NCBI RefSeq assembly: GCF_035222275.1
Contig: NC_085881.1
Coordinates: forward strand, 4,030,001-4,094,000
Source of the DNA: Podospora bellae-mahoneyi
Lineage: Eukaryota > Ascomycota > Sordariomycetes > Sordariales > Podosporaceae
Length of the DNA stretch: 64,000 bases
Direction of reading: 5' to 3'
Position numbers and translations under genes: made by a program. The notes beneath the pieces were generated by a model, which saw only the letters and a list, made by a program, of their open reading frames with translations, was not told the origin of the DNA and searched no databases. Each line of letters begins with the position of its first letter. Within the stretch, counting starts at the first letter, position 1. Of this stretch, positions 1-12,241 are shown piece by piece.

Positions 1-275
1 CAACCCAAAGCAAACTCAAGCGCCTCTTTCCCACTCTTCTCTCCAACTTGTATCACCACTCACGGAGCTCCATGCATCGTGAGGCTGCGTGTTATCATGC
101 AAGCTCGAACAGCTGCAGCTTAAAACAACAGCGGCACGTGCGCGGATGCCGCAACACGCACCTTGATCGCAAATTTTGTACCCGAAATGAATGTTGCATA
201 CAGCTGCTTGAAGCTATACTATCATGGCCCTTTTCAGTCTTCGTATGCCCTCACATAGACACTGAACCCAGGTCC
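1..275. other. Edge region, no gene seen
   Basis: This is sequence downstream of the glutaminase stop codon, probably its 3' untranslated region and terminator. The open frames here carry no recognisable motif and are shadows. Confidence 0.5.
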
Positions 276-2927
276 TCAAAGGTCCTCCCAGCCCTCATCA
301 TCATACTGCTCACCAGTAGAAAGATCCCTCATCAGCACCAACTCAACATCAACCTCTCCAGGCTCCCTCTTATCCAAAAACTTCAATGCCTCCACAGCCT
401 TGCCTCCGCATGCCCTCTCCAGTGCCAAGAAGGCAAAGTGCCCCCCAACCACCGGTCTCGCCATGAACCAAATCCCCGGGAACCCTCCATTGCCCTCTGT
501 ATCATACAAGTCCGTAAAAGGACGATCTAACACCAAGTTAGCAAATACACCATCACATGCAGTGGAAAGAGGAGAAGAACCTACCAGTCTCAGTCTCATT
601 CACCCACCTGGCCACACTCGTCAGAATCTCCGTCCTCGTCTTCCGTCCCGTCACCGCCGCCGCAAAAAACTCCCAGTCACTCTTCGTATACAAGTGCCTC
701 GAATCCAACGGCAGCCCATACTTTTGCAGAACCGCATGATACCAATCGCTCTGCATCTGGTAGACCTTGTCAGGGATAAAGACGTTCCCATCTTTTTTAG
801 ACCCGTAAGCCTGTTGCCCAAGTGGTATCTGACTTTCCATCCTCGGCTGCTTCCCACTCTTTCTCCCTCCTGTCACCGAAGATTTGTTCTTGTCCGAAAC
901 ATGGAAACACAACAGCGAGTCCGCATACAGGTTGTAAATAGTCGTCCAGGATCCATACCAAGTGTACGCCAGCTTGGCATGGGTCCCATCTCTCGAGATG
1001 CCATACTCCTGCCACTTCTCAATATACTCCCCCGCCGTCTCCCGATAAAACTTTGCATCCTCCTTTTCGCCCACAATATCCGCAATCTCGCTCATGGCTT
1101 TAATCCCAATAATCCCCTTCAGCGCCAAGTTCGTCTGGTTCGCCAACCACCCCGCAAAGTCATCCGTGCAAAGCTGATTATGCGGAATAAGCGACTCCCT
1201 GACCAAGTAACCCGTCCACTGCTTCCAAAGCTTGTAAGACCGCGACAACCACTTCTCCGCCGCCTTGGGCGTAGAGCCAAGCTTAGCCTCCCCTCTGGGT
1301 AAATCAATCCCATACTCATCCACACTCTCCCACCATCTCTTCGCCCCCGGAGCCGTCCTCATCCCCTCCGCCCCCTTTGGCCTCACAAACGCAGGATCAG
1401 TATCATATCTCAGCGCATTCGCCAACGCCAACCCCATAATCAACATATTCCCACACTCCTCCACAGGCATATACTCATCCCTCCCATCCGGATGCCCCGT
1501 CGCGTTCGGAAAATGCGCCCCCAGATCATGCATCGAATAGTCGTTCGGATACTGCCCGCTCAGCTGGTGCTCCAGCAGCGGCTCCAGCAGATACGCCAAC
1601 CACCTCGGGTTGGTATACAGGAAGAACGGAAAGGCCGGGAAGATCACATCCACCGTCTGGAAATTCCCATTGCTCGAAATCTCCTTCAAAAACAAAATCG
1701 GGTCCTCGGGCGTCCCCGAAAACTGCGTCGCCCCCAGCACCTGCCTCGCGCTCAGCGCAGCAATATCCTGATACTCCCTCGACCCAGACTCATACGCATC
1801 CCGTGCCAACGCATTCGAATACTCCCCCGCCAGTTTTGCTGCAGTCTCAAAGTCACCAAAATGCCAACCCACTAATTCATCCGCATCGGTAAAAAAACTC
1901 TGCCAAAGCGGCCTCATCATCGTCAACCCCCTAGCACTGGCAAACTGCACAACCGGATCCTGCACCAGCGCCCACGTAAACCTCACGCTCTCCTCCCTTT
2001 TCTCACACTTTTCCTTCCCCTTCCCCCCATCAGCCAACTTGAACCCCTTTGAAAAAGCAAAAACCGGCTCATCCTCCATCACCCTCCTGAACTCCCCATC
2101 CACCTCATCCCTCAGCTCCCCCCTCTCCGCAAACAATCCTCTCAGCAAAGCACTAGTCCCACTCTGATACCTCACCCCGTTCTCCCCTCCCGGGGCAGAA
2201 AAGTGCAAAGTCCCCCACTCGGCCCGATCCCCAAACTCGGTCAGCAGCTCCTCCCTCTCCCTCCTCACCTTCCAAGTTTTTATTTCTGTCTTTGTCCCAT
2301 TTTTTGTCCCCTTTTCTTCCCTGGGAGGAGATTCAAACATCTCCCACCGCAAAGTATTATCCCTGTTCCCCGTCACCCACTCCCCATTCACATCCGTGTA
2401 CAAATCCAAATCGTCGCACCCCGCAACAAAAACAGTCATGTACCCCGCCGGAATGGCCTGTCTCATCGTCGAGGAGGGTGTGATAGGTGACAGGAACGAG
2501 AGCGTAACTAGTACCGAGGATTCTCCACCCGCCGCGGGGATGGAATAGCTCAGGTTGGTGGTGGAAGCATCAAACGTTACGCCGAGATACTCTGGATACG
2601 CAATCTTGTGACGTTTTGTCGACAAAGAGTCTTGCGGCCGGCCGAGGAGGGGGTAGACCTTCCCCGAGGCGGAGGCCATGACCGAGAAGCCGACCTACAC
2701 ACCCGTTGGTTTAGTAGCTTGTGAGGGGGTTGGGAAAAGGGGGGGGGAAGACGTACGTGAGCACCAGTCCAAAACATTGGCCAGTTCTCCCATGGTGCAT
2801 CACGGGCGTGGTATAACCATGTACTCAGGTACGGGTTCCGGACGATAAGTGGGACGGTGTTGGGCGTGAGTGTTGACGCGCTTGCCAGACCACCGGCGGC
2901 CAGCAGGAAGAGGTCGAACAACCGCAT
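276..2927 (-). CDS. Secreted glutaminase A family protein (GtaA-like)
   Basis: Three exons on the minus strand: 2927-2757, 2694-585 and 526-276. The introns are 62 nt (GTACGT...TAG) and 58 nt (GTAGGT...TAG), and the joined frame gives 843 aa. The start is chosen because it opens a signal peptide (MRLFDLFLLAAGGLASA). Next comes the N-terminal block of the fungal glutaminase family (LIVRNPYLSTWLYH, then ENWPMFWTGAH joined across intron 1), and later the conserved NDYSMHDLGAHFPNATGH and GYLVRESLIPHNQLCTDDFAG stretches. Family knowledge: these enzymes (DUF4964/5127/4965/1793 architecture) are extracellular and are linked to hydrolysis of L-glutamine to glutamate. The C-terminus after intron 2 (DRPFTDLYDTEG) is conserved in the family and ends at WEDL. 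The substrate is inferred from family only. It reads away from rad16, with about 1 kb between them. Confidence 0.88.
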
Positions 2928-3962
2928 TTTGTCTGCCCCCTGCTGATGGCGGAAATGTTGGTCGGGTACGGCTACCGAAGGGGGGAAAGGTGGGGGTTTA
3001 AAAATGACAAAAAAAAGAAAGTTGATACAAAATCACGGAGGAGGAGGATAGGGGTAGTCTTCAATGGCGGAAACCAGACGGGTGCCGCCAATATGATACC
3101 ACCGGGCGGCGGCCCAAACCAACTGAAATAAAGCCCTGCCTTTGCCCGAGCCCTCGGGAGAAACAGAGCAGAAGTAACGACTCGAGCTACCACCAGGAAT
3201 CAAAATACAAAACCGCAAGGTCACACAGCAAAATGATAGCAGCCATACACAGACAGAGTAGAACGCATTGCAAGAATAAAACAAAACCCCAAAAGCAAAA
3301 CAGGGCAGCGAATCCTTAAATCCAAGCTCCCAACGCCTGTAGGATGACGCCTGTTTCGAGATGCCCCTCTTCAGATGAACAGGGAGGGGGGAGCCGGTCG
3401 TCCAATTAAGCAACCGGTCATGAGGCTTCCACAGGGATGTTGCCCCATTACCCCGCAAACTCCGGGACCCATGACGGGGCAAGCTCCCGCTGTTGCATGA
3501 AGCTGTTGTGTGTCATTTGCGGGGTCCGTTGCAACTCTCGGGTCCACGATGAGATCAGACAATGATTGTGCTATTGACAGTGGGCTATCTGTATCTGATT
3601 TCAGCAGAGGCAGCTCTTCCCAGCAATGTATAAGGTAAGTCTCAGCTGGCGTATTCTCCCAAGTATGATGATAAAAACACCCACAACGCATCCCTCCCAA
3701 TATTTCCTGATAACATGAGCTAAATGCGCTCGGTTTTCCTCCGCTCGCTAACCCACGACTCCTTTCCCAAACCAACGCTGGTTTGGTTACATTATATACG
3801 GTGGCAGGTGACACTATAGCAAAGCCAATCTCAGAAGGACAGGAATTGAGAAAAAAAAAAAACAAAAAAAAAACCAAAAAAAAAAGAAAAAAAAAAAAAA
3901 AACCGACAAAAGTAGCCAATGTGATCATGGTTGATGGTTCCTGATACTCGCACAAAATCCAA
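2928..3962. other. Intergenic: glutaminase promoter and rad16 3' region
   Basis: About 1 kb between two minus-strand genes. The left part is the glutaminase upstream region. Positions 3850-3902 are almost pure A on the plus strand, which is a T-rich tract about 60 nt beyond the rad16 stop on its sense strand and fits a U-rich 3' processing element. The 200-codon minus frame at 3371-3973 gets its Phe/Leu runs from this tract and is not credible. Confidence 0.5.
3850..3902. repeat. A-rich low-complexity tract
   Basis: Runs of 10-15 A broken by single C, G or CC. On the rad16 sense strand it is a T-rich tract just past the stop codon. Confidence 0.9.
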
Positions 3963-6900
3963 TCAGCTGCCACGGAACAAGAACTGCAGGTCCTCCGGAC
4001 TCAGCGAGTCCATGGCGACATCGTCCGAGTTGATAGTTGAGTTGATCATGTTGGTCTTCTTCTCTTGCAGGAGCACCATGCGGCTCTCTACCGAATCTTC
4101 GATGCACAGTCTCGTGATCGTGCAGGGTCGCGTCTGCCCGATGCGGTGGCATCTATCGGCGCTCTGCCACTCCCTGTGATACAACAGATTAGCGGGTGCC
4201 ATGTGACAAGCTCAATGGTAACGAAACAGAATACTTACGCTGCGGGATTCCACCAGGGATCGACGATAAAGACGCGAGACGCCTCTGTCAAGTTGAGCGC
4301 TACACCACCAGCCTTGAGCGAGACGAGGAAGCATTCCACATCCGGATTGGTCATGAAATGATGAATCGAAGCCTGTCTCTGAGCAGGTGTCATGCTACCA
4401 TCAAGCATCACAGTAGTGATACCCGCACGGCGGAGACGCCACTCGATGAGCTGAAGCATGGTTGTGAACTGTGAAAATATGATCGACTTGTGAGAGGCAT
4501 TGTCCGAGCGCAGCTTGTGGAGCTCGTGGACCAAAAGCTCAATCTTGGACGAGGACGTCCAATTCTCCATATTGATCCGGTTGATGATCGAGGACTTCTT
4601 GACCATGGTCTCGTCCTGCTCAATCTCGGGCTGCTCAAGATCAATCGAGAGGGGAATGTGGCATTGTGGGCAGTTGGGCTCCTCTGCCGAATTCAGGTAA
4701 CTCTTGACACATGTGCGGCAGAAGTCATGCTTGCACCTAGATCGGATGGCATCCTCCGCAGTCTCGTCGCATATGGCGCACACGATGACGTTTTGGCCGC
4801 CCTCGCTGTGCTTCTTCAGGAGCAAATCCGGGTGATCAGCGACCTGGCGCATCTGCATGATCAAGCCGAAGATATTGGCGTAGTTGTTGAGGAGAACACC
4901 GGTGGCCACATAGGTATCGAATTTGCGTTGACCGTTAGTCATGATCGAGTTTGCGAAATCGTTCTCAGCTTCGCCGAAAAACTGACGTTCAACATTGATC
5001 TCCTTCACAGGCAGCTCCATCGAGTCGGTGTGGTCCTTTTTGAGCCGACGGAGCATGATTCGATCCGTCAGGACACGCAACTTCTTGAAGGCCTCGGCGC
5101 CCTCTCCACGATTCCCGTACTTTTGGATCGGGTTGAGCAGCTCCTGGTTGAAGACCGAAACATGCTGCATGCCTCCATGCTTGCACTCGGTGCAGCGACT
5201 GTCCTCGTCCATAGACCATTCCATTGTCTTACAGGGACAGTGCTTGCATAAATAGCATGCGAATGGACGGACACTGAGGAAACGAATCAAGGAAAAAAAC
5301 TCGCCAATGCGATTTTGCAGAGGAGTCCCGGACAAGCACCATCGGTATGTGACCTTGAGGGCGAAGCATGCCTTGGCTGTCATCGTGGTTCTCGTCTTGA
5401 TGGAGTGAGCCTCGTCAAGAATGATGCGGTGAAACTCGGTCTGGTGGATGACAGACTTCTCCTTGACAAGACCTCCTTGGCGCTTAAATCCCTTTTCTTG
5501 CTTGCGGAAGACCGACTCCAAGCTGTTGTAGGACATGATGATGACATGATACTTCTTAATATCTTTCATCTTGATGTTCTTGGACTTGGCGTTTGTGCCG
5601 TGATAGACAAGCGTCTTCAGTGTGCCGTCGGTATAGGATTCAATCTCAGTCATCCATTGCATCAGAGCAACCGGAGGGACGAGCACCAGTGTCGGCTTTG
5701 GCTGTGGGAAGTCGGACATGATGAGGGAAACGGCCTGGATTGTTTTACCAAGGCCCATCTCGTCACCCAGAAGGCCCCCCTTCCACTCGGTCTTTTCCAT
5801 CGCCTGCATCCAAGCCAATCCCTCAAGCTGGAAAGGCTTCAGCTGGCGAGAAATGGACGTTGGCTGCGCCGCCTTTCCAGCCTTTAAAATGGGCATATTC
5901 TTCAGATCCTCCCACATTGTCGTGAGCTCGGGGTGATTTTTCTCAAGACGACGACGATCATTCCTAACACGTCGAGACTTCACATAAGATCTGTAAGCGC
6001 GTCGATTGGCCATGGCTGTGCGAATAGCCGAATTGCTCCTATTAGTTGGGGCTCCAGCGGTGCTGCCAACTGCAGACGCGATGTTGCTGCCATCGTCGTC
6101 GCTAACATCGTCGGCGGTGCCATCAAAGTCGTCTTCAGAAATCTCGCTCTCACCTTCAGCCACGTTGAGATCGTGGTTCCTGATTGGACCGGTTGGTGGT
6201 CTTGCTGCTCGCGTCTTGATCAACGGAAGAGAGTCATCGCTGTCGACCTCTTCAAAGTCGTCATCATCCTCGTCGTCGTCGTCATCCTCTGAATTTGGAA
6301 CGATGGCGGGTCTCTTAACACCTACTCGCGTCTTTGATGTTTGTGGAAGAGACACTTCCTCGTTCTTCTTCCCATAACCGCGAACGGGTGCACGTGCACG
6401 TGAAGAAGTGAACATGGCCTCGGTCTTGCCCTTAGTTAGACCGGCTCGCCGAGATCGGGGTTTAGCCTTTGTTTGGAGAGAGGGGATCGCGAAATTGGCA
6501 GCAGCAGCGTCCTCCTCCTTCTGCAACCTCCGCGCAAGCTCAGCATCTGGGGAATAATCCGAGAGCTCTTCCTCACTGTCCTCGATGACATTTCTCTTAC
6601 GCTTGGGTGCGACAGAGTATGGGTCGTCTTCGGGGACCTTTGAAGGTCTAGCACGGGCTCTCCGAGTGGTAAGTACCACCTCGATCCTCTTCCCTGGAAG
6701 AGTCAAGGGGGCCTCGGTAGGTGCTGGCGTCGCAACATTGCTAGTAAGCGGCGTCGAATATTCACTTGCCGAGGAGTAGGCTTGGGGGGTCGGCGAAGCA
6801 GATGATTCTGTGCTCAGAGCCAGCTTTTTGGCTGGGGGTTTGCCTCTTTGCTTGACCGAGGGGACTGAGTCGGGCTGAGGGGACGCCGCTGAATATGACT

Positions 6901-7047
6901 GTTAGTAGAGGATTCCAAGGTCGCTTAGGGGTCTTCAAGATTGGAGCCATCTTTGCCATTACGGCATAGAATTGTCACTTGGATGTTAATTATTGTTTAC
7001 TTACCAACAATCTCGCTGGCTGCGAGCGACCTCCTCGTCTGTACCAT
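3963..7047 (-). CDS. rad16: DNA repair helicase/E3 RAD16 (SNF2 family)
   Basis: Three exons: 7047-7005, 6888-4239 and 4173-3963; 967 aa. The 43-nt first exon ([14 protein letters not shown]) is found by its GTAAGT donor and the CTAACAG/TTCAG signals 115 nt on. The N-terminal third is basic and acidic low complexity. A SNF2 ATPase follows, with Walker [10 protein letters not shown] at 389-397 and DEAH box LDEAHS at about 505-510. A C3HC4 RING (CAIC...CKHDFC..C...CPQC) inserted in the ATPase starts at about 718. The C-terminal helicase lobe ([18 protein letters not shown], then [21 protein letters not shown] joined across intron 2) ends the protein. This architecture is diagnostic of Rad16, which with Rad7 performs global-genome nucleotide excision repair and ubiquitin ligation in the nucleus. 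Its divergent neighbour is rad7. Confidence 0.96.
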
Positions 7048-8002
7048 CTTGAAGTACCAATGTTGATCCGAAGGTGGAGGTGTATTTCTGACGAAAGAGG
7101 GTACGGTTTTGTGGGTTGTAGGATTTTTGATGTCCGCAAGAGAGAGATTTCATAAAACAATAGCGGCTTGATACTCAAAATTTGTCAGAAGAAATCGGTT
7201 GAGTTGTGCAGATGAATAGGTAGGGAGCGGGTTGTCAATCAAGCCCCTGATCAGCGAGCTTGGAAAGTGCTCCCACCACGGTGATCTGGGGATCAGAGTA
7301 AAATGGTGTGCACGCAGTCTGCGCCGAGGAAAGGGAGGAAAGGGCCACCAAGCAACAAAAAGTCCACGGGCGATAATTGGTCAATGAAAACCTCGTGGGA
7401 CAATGGAGGCAGTGAGAAAGAAATTTATTGTCGTCGCCACCTTCAGGAGATGAAAGGGCTGCGCTGTGCAAGCTGGAGGCGGGAAAAGCTGAGAGAGCAG
7501 CGCCCAGGTGCCCAGGTAGGGGTTCAGGCTCGCGTTTCCATCTGACACGAAAGCACATGACCTGGGCCTTGATTGATTTGCTGGAGATTTGCTTTTTCTC
7601 CACGCAGTCCAGGCAGCAAGAGGCAAACCAGGCAAGGAACGGCAGGAGCGGGAGGAGCAAGTTGCCTTTCTTGGTTTGACTTTTGTCTCGCACGGTCCAC
7701 TCGCCCCTTGCTGCTCTCTCCTTTTGGAGTTCAGCTCCAGCCTTGCGATCAAAGTCAGGTGTTTGGCGTCAACAATGGGGGCGAGTTTAAATTGATTTTG
7801 CCCCTCTTCGCGTCTGTCGCTGCATGTCGCTTTATTCCCAATTTTTACCCTGGGGCGATCTAAACTCCAGGCTGTCAGGTCGACATTCATCCGTCTTGTT
7901 GTAGCTTCACTCCCAAACAGTCGCAGGCAAAGCTTCGAGATAGCCAATATGTGAGTATTGCCTATCTTATCTCGCGCCGTCTTGAGATCAACACATTCTA
8001 AC
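7048..8002. promoter_or_regulatory. Shared divergent promoter region rad16/rad7
   Basis: 955 bp separate the start codons of rad16 (minus) and rad7 (plus), so both promoters and 5' leaders must lie here. I see no convincing coding frame. Frames on either strand (such as 7381-8091 minus) lack motifs, and one overlaps the rad7 first exon. I could not pick out a specific damage-response element by eye. Confidence 0.7.
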
Positions 8003-10027
8003 ATGAGAGAAAGGTCCCGACAGACTCGGACGGTTGGGCGCCGTATTATGGGCCCGTTAGTATTTTTTGGTCTTGTAAACGGCGCTTGCAAAGGTCATGT
8101 TAGCTGACAGATATCTGGTGCAGACAATCGGCCTTGACGGACTTTTTGGCTGTAAGTGGTCGCCCCTGACATCTTGAGCCCCAATTCAGGACAGATCAAA
8201 CCAACTAACTGCCAACAGTCGCATAACATTTCGGCAAACCAAATCAGACTTGATGCTGAGGCTCGTCGTAGGGCGGCTGCCCAGGACAACCAAGAAGGTC
8301 AAGCTGATGCTGCTCAACAACAACTCTTGAATGAGAATGGCGATTTCGACACCCTGTCACCGGAATCTGACGAGGACGAGCCCGTTGTGGCATCTACCGG
8401 TCGAGTAACAAGAGGAAGAAGCGCAGCCCAGGCAACCTCTGAAGTAGAGCGGCGCAAAAAAGAGAAGGAGAAACACGCTATTGATAAGATCAAGGCCAGC
8501 AAGAAGTCCCAGAAACGTAAGCGCGATCCTGACGCTTCAGATGACGACGACGACGACATTGTCCGCGCGCTTTTCAACGAGCGTGCGAAGCCTCTACCGG
8601 GCCAGATGGAGAACTGTGCCATCTGCAATACACGGTTTACGGTAACACCGTACTCCCGCAATGCCCCTGACGGAGGCTTGGTCTGTTCACCCTGTGGAAA
8701 GGAGCTTACTAAGGATGATCCTGCTCCCAAGAAGAAGACCAAGCGTGCCAGCGGAGGACCAGTGGGCGCACGTCGCCAAACCCAGAGCAGGATTTTGGAT
8801 GGAACATACCACGTCGGCGGCAAGAGCCTGATGTCTTTGTGCATTCAGACTTTGGCGAAGAACATTGATCTTGCCGAGGATTTGGGTGACTTGCCACCCA
8901 AAATTGTAGACAAGATTGCTCGAAAGCTTTCCAAGCATCGTCTTCTCAACCCCACGACACTCAGCCTGTTCTTGAAACCAAGCAACCAGGGAGTGCTCGT
9001 ATATGACGGCGCCAAGCTCAGTGCGGACGACTTCTACCGCATCTTCCATTCGGTCCCGGAACTCAAGAAACTCAAAGTCCGCAACGCCATCCACTTCAAG
9101 GACGAAGTGGTAGAGTATATCGTCGACCGCCATATCGTCCTTGAAGATTTGTATCTTCACGGGTGCAATCTCATCTCTGAAGGGAAATGGATCGAGTATC
9201 TTCAAAAGAAGGGTCAGCCCCTGCGATCACTTCGGGTATACTGGACAGACAAGCATTTTACGGATGCTGTTCTTGCAGTTATTCCCACTAGCTGTCCCAA
9301 CCTCACCCGCCTCAAAGTCTGCCACAACCAAGCAGTCACCGGTGAAGGCCTGAACCACATCGCCAAAATTGCCACTCTCCGCCATCTGTCCCTCGACTTG
9401 CGCGAGGCAATCCACCCGGATGTATACGTCAAACTCTTGACCGCCATCGGACCCCAGCTCGAAACACTGTGCTTGACTAGAGTCCCCGAGCTAGACAACA
9501 CAGTCCTCGACGCCCTCCACATGCACTGTCGCAATCTGAAGAAGCTCCGCATCACTGACAGTGAGCTCATGACCGACGCCGGATTTGCTCGCCTCTTCAC
9601 CTCAACCTGGTCCAACCCCGGTCTAGTCTTCCTCGACCTCCAGAAATGCCGCCAACTCGAATCAACGAAACCTCGCGAGAACCCCGACGGTATCGGCCTT
9701 TGCGATGAAGGGTTCAAGGCCCTGATGGCGCACTCGGGCAAGATGCTCCAGAATCTGAATGTTCATGGTTGTCGTCACATTTCCAGCAAGGCGTTTGAGG
9801 AGGTGTTCACGGCGGATAAAACGTATGAGAATATGCACAAGATGGAGATTTCGTTTTGCGAGGAGGTGACAGATTTTGTGGTGGGGTGTATCTTCCGGAG
9901 CTGTCCTAATCTGAGAGAGCTGAATGTGTTTGGGTGTATGAAGGTGAAGGATGTGAGGGTGCCAAAGGGGAAGATTTTGGTTGGGGTGCCGAATGCGAGG
10001 GGGATGGTTATCGAGGGTGAGGATTGA
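8003..10027 (+). CDS. rad7: DNA repair protein RAD7 (leucine-rich repeat)
   Basis: Three exons: 8003-8055, 8124-8151 (only 28 nt) and 8219-10027; 629 aa. The naive frame beginning at 8156 lacks an ATG. The true N-terminus is recovered by splicing to give GPQSALTDFLASHNIS, the conserved opening of Rad7/Rhp7 proteins. An acidic and basic linker follows, then a paired CxxC module (Cys160/163 and Cys183/186), then leucine-rich repeats to the C-terminus (LKKLRITDSELMTDAGFARLF, GCRHISSKAFEEVF, CPNLRELNVFGC). Rad7 is the partner of Rad16 in damage recognition on non-transcribed DNA; the LRR part and an Elongin-C/cullin link are known for the yeast protein. Its gene stands head to head with rad16. 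Confidence 0.95.
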
Positions 10028-10782
10028 GGTGGTTGGTTGGGCGTTTTTGCGGGTTTATCATTTGGAGGGCCAGGATGTTGGAGTCTTGTCGTGCTTTTTG
10101 TTAAGCTTTAAGGAGTCCACATCTGGCTCCAGATACCGGGGCCTCTTCGTCAAGCTCGGGGTGTTTGGTTTCGGTTCATGTTGGGCGTTTTACAGCGATG
10201 ATTTCGATGATATTCTCGCTGGTGTTTTGTTAGTATACTCAATTCGGCGGTTTCCTTCCTTCCTTCCGGGGGTACCATGGTTATCGGGTCATCGCGTTTC
10301 GAGCTACGGTTGTTGTGTTAAATCGGAATGGAGCGCAGATTGCTTTCTCACAAGAGCGAACAAAACAAGGAAAGAGGAGGGAGATGAAGTTGATTTAAGC
10401 TTATTGTACATTCTTGTTCATCACCTAACTAGTTGGTCAAGCTTATCTTGTCCAAAGCCGACGATATCCTCCCCTTTCCACACTCCCTGCCTTGGCCGCC
10501 AGCCACGGGGACGTGGAGGAGGTAGATCGACCGTTGAGTTGGGCCGCGAGGTACGTACCCGGCCGGGTTTAAAGATATGGGGACCAGGTCTAGGGATAGA
10601 ACGGGAGGGGCGGCGCTCTCGTCGGTCTGGGGAAGGTCTGGGGTCTACTGCTGGGGAGGGAGGGCGTTCACCTCTTTTTTTTATTTTTATTTTTTTTTTA
10701 TTTTTGGCTTGGAAGGAAAGGTGGAAGATAACATGGTATTGTACATAGATTAATTAATACGATGGTTTTAATTCTAGGAATG

Positions 10783-11073
10783 TCATGGTTGTGTGACGGT
10801 GAGGGTGGTGTATTTTACGTTGCTACTCTTGAATTCCGTTACCTTGTTGAGTGTAGTCTGAATGTCATCTACAAGGTCAGGTTGTCCATGTTTTGAGGGG
10901 TTGGTGATGGGGCTCGGGTTGAACAGGAGGGGGATATGTTGTTGCTCGTTGTTGTTCTCCTCGTCAACAAGGGGGGCTTTGACGTCCATCATCACCTTCA
11001 CATGCTGGCCATTGATTCGAGATTCTAGATCGTTTGCTCCGATGTAGGACGTGAAAAGAAAATACCATGCCAT
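10783..11073 (-). CDS. Possible small orphan ORF (96 aa)
   Basis: An intact frame from an ATG at 11073 to a stop at 10783. The composition looks protein-like (begins MAWYFLFTSYIGANDLESRI, then polar and Asn/Gln rich), with no domain, signal peptide or membrane segment I recognise. It lies about 750 nt beyond rad7 on the opposite strand and could be a chance frame. Confidence 0.2.
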   Translation of the reverse strand: MAWYFLFTSYIGANDLESRINGQHVKVMMDVKAPLVDEENNNEQQHIPLLFNPSPITNPSKHGQPDLVDDIQTTLNKVTEFKSSNVKYTTLTVTQP

Positions 11074-12219
11074 TTTCACATGTATGATGATGAGTGGTTG
11101 ACCGAAGCAGGATGTAATGATGATGATGTTGGAGCTGGGCGTTTACTCCGTAATCCAATCCCACGTGTAATTCACATGTTTCGAACCCTTCAGCTGTTGT
11201 TTACTGTCTCTCTCTTTCTCTCTCCCGCCCCTCACCGGCTATTGAAGTCTTGTGCTCTTCGACTGTAATTGTTCATGATTCCCTCCGATTCTGATACTTC
11301 CCTTCTTCCGAACTATTCTCTTCCTCTCGGTTATACAGTTGTGTTCTTCATGATTGTTCAATACCACCCTCAGATCTCGTCATCGAGAGTGGTGGTTCGT
11401 CACCTTTACCCGATATCTACTGAGTCATAAATATGTGACTCTTTACAGGGTAATCCGCTGTGAAGCCTTACATGCTTTACATGTGAAGGGATTCCGCACC
11501 TCCCATCTGTAAGACTTTACCGAGCGAGGTAACCAAACCGGTAAATATCCCCCCTCTCCCTCGGGTACATGGTATTTCACACACATCCCACATCTTTCCC
11601 CATCCCGAGTAGTACCCGGAGTAGATGGATGGTGGATAGTCTGGCCTTCAACAGCCATCACCCCTGAATGAACCCCAACTTTTTCAACCCACACTTCCCC
11701 CGCCAAGCTCCACATCTTTTTCCCGTGGGGAATTGAATGAATGTTTATCCATGACACGAACCCCTCCACATATCCCATCAGAGCCGCAACTTGTCCAGAC
11801 CCGGGAAGACCCAGCCACCACCCCGCTTGAGTCACGAGCTTTTTCTTCGGCCTCGATTCTCGGGAGTGTCTTTTTTCCAATTGGAGGCTTTGGGGGAGTT
11901 CAGCATACGCGGAGTTTTGCCACGGGTTTCTGGATATTCGGGGTTTGTGCGTGTGTGTGGTGGTTGGCTGGCTGGCCGGCCGAGCACACCGAGGAAGACC
12001 CCAATCACTCACCGGGCCGAGGGAGTGCCCCCAGGCAAAGCAACAACCCCCCCCCCGCGTGGCTTGCTGACGACAGTCACCATCACAAAACACGGGGATG
12101 GTACCCTTGCTGGCCATTCTCATCCCATGTTCTGTTCCGATGAGAAAGCTAAGGGAGTTGATGCCTTCACCATCCCACATTCCACGCCTTGTTCCTTTTT
12201 CCGATTTTTCTGACCAAGC

Positions 12220-12241
12220 AAAAAAAAAAAAAAAAAAAAAA
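12220..12241. repeat. Poly(A) tract, 22 nt
   Basis: Uninterrupted A run in the gene-poor block. It creates a poly-Phe stretch in the long minus-strand frame, one reason to reject that frame. Confidence 0.95.

Noticed and set aside
3371-3973. 200-codon minus frame beyond rad16
   Set aside because: Poly-Phe/Leu from the A-rich tract and overlap with the rad16 3' end.
9981-10748. 255-codon plus-strand frame after rad7
   Set aside because: It overlaps the rad7 end in another frame and ends in Phe/Ile runs from a T tract; best explained as 3' untranslated sequence.
11160-11200. TTCGAA word suggesting a tRNA T-loop
   Set aside because: Flanking bases do not pair as a T stem and no acceptor or anticodon arms are found. 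No tRNA seen anywhere in the window.
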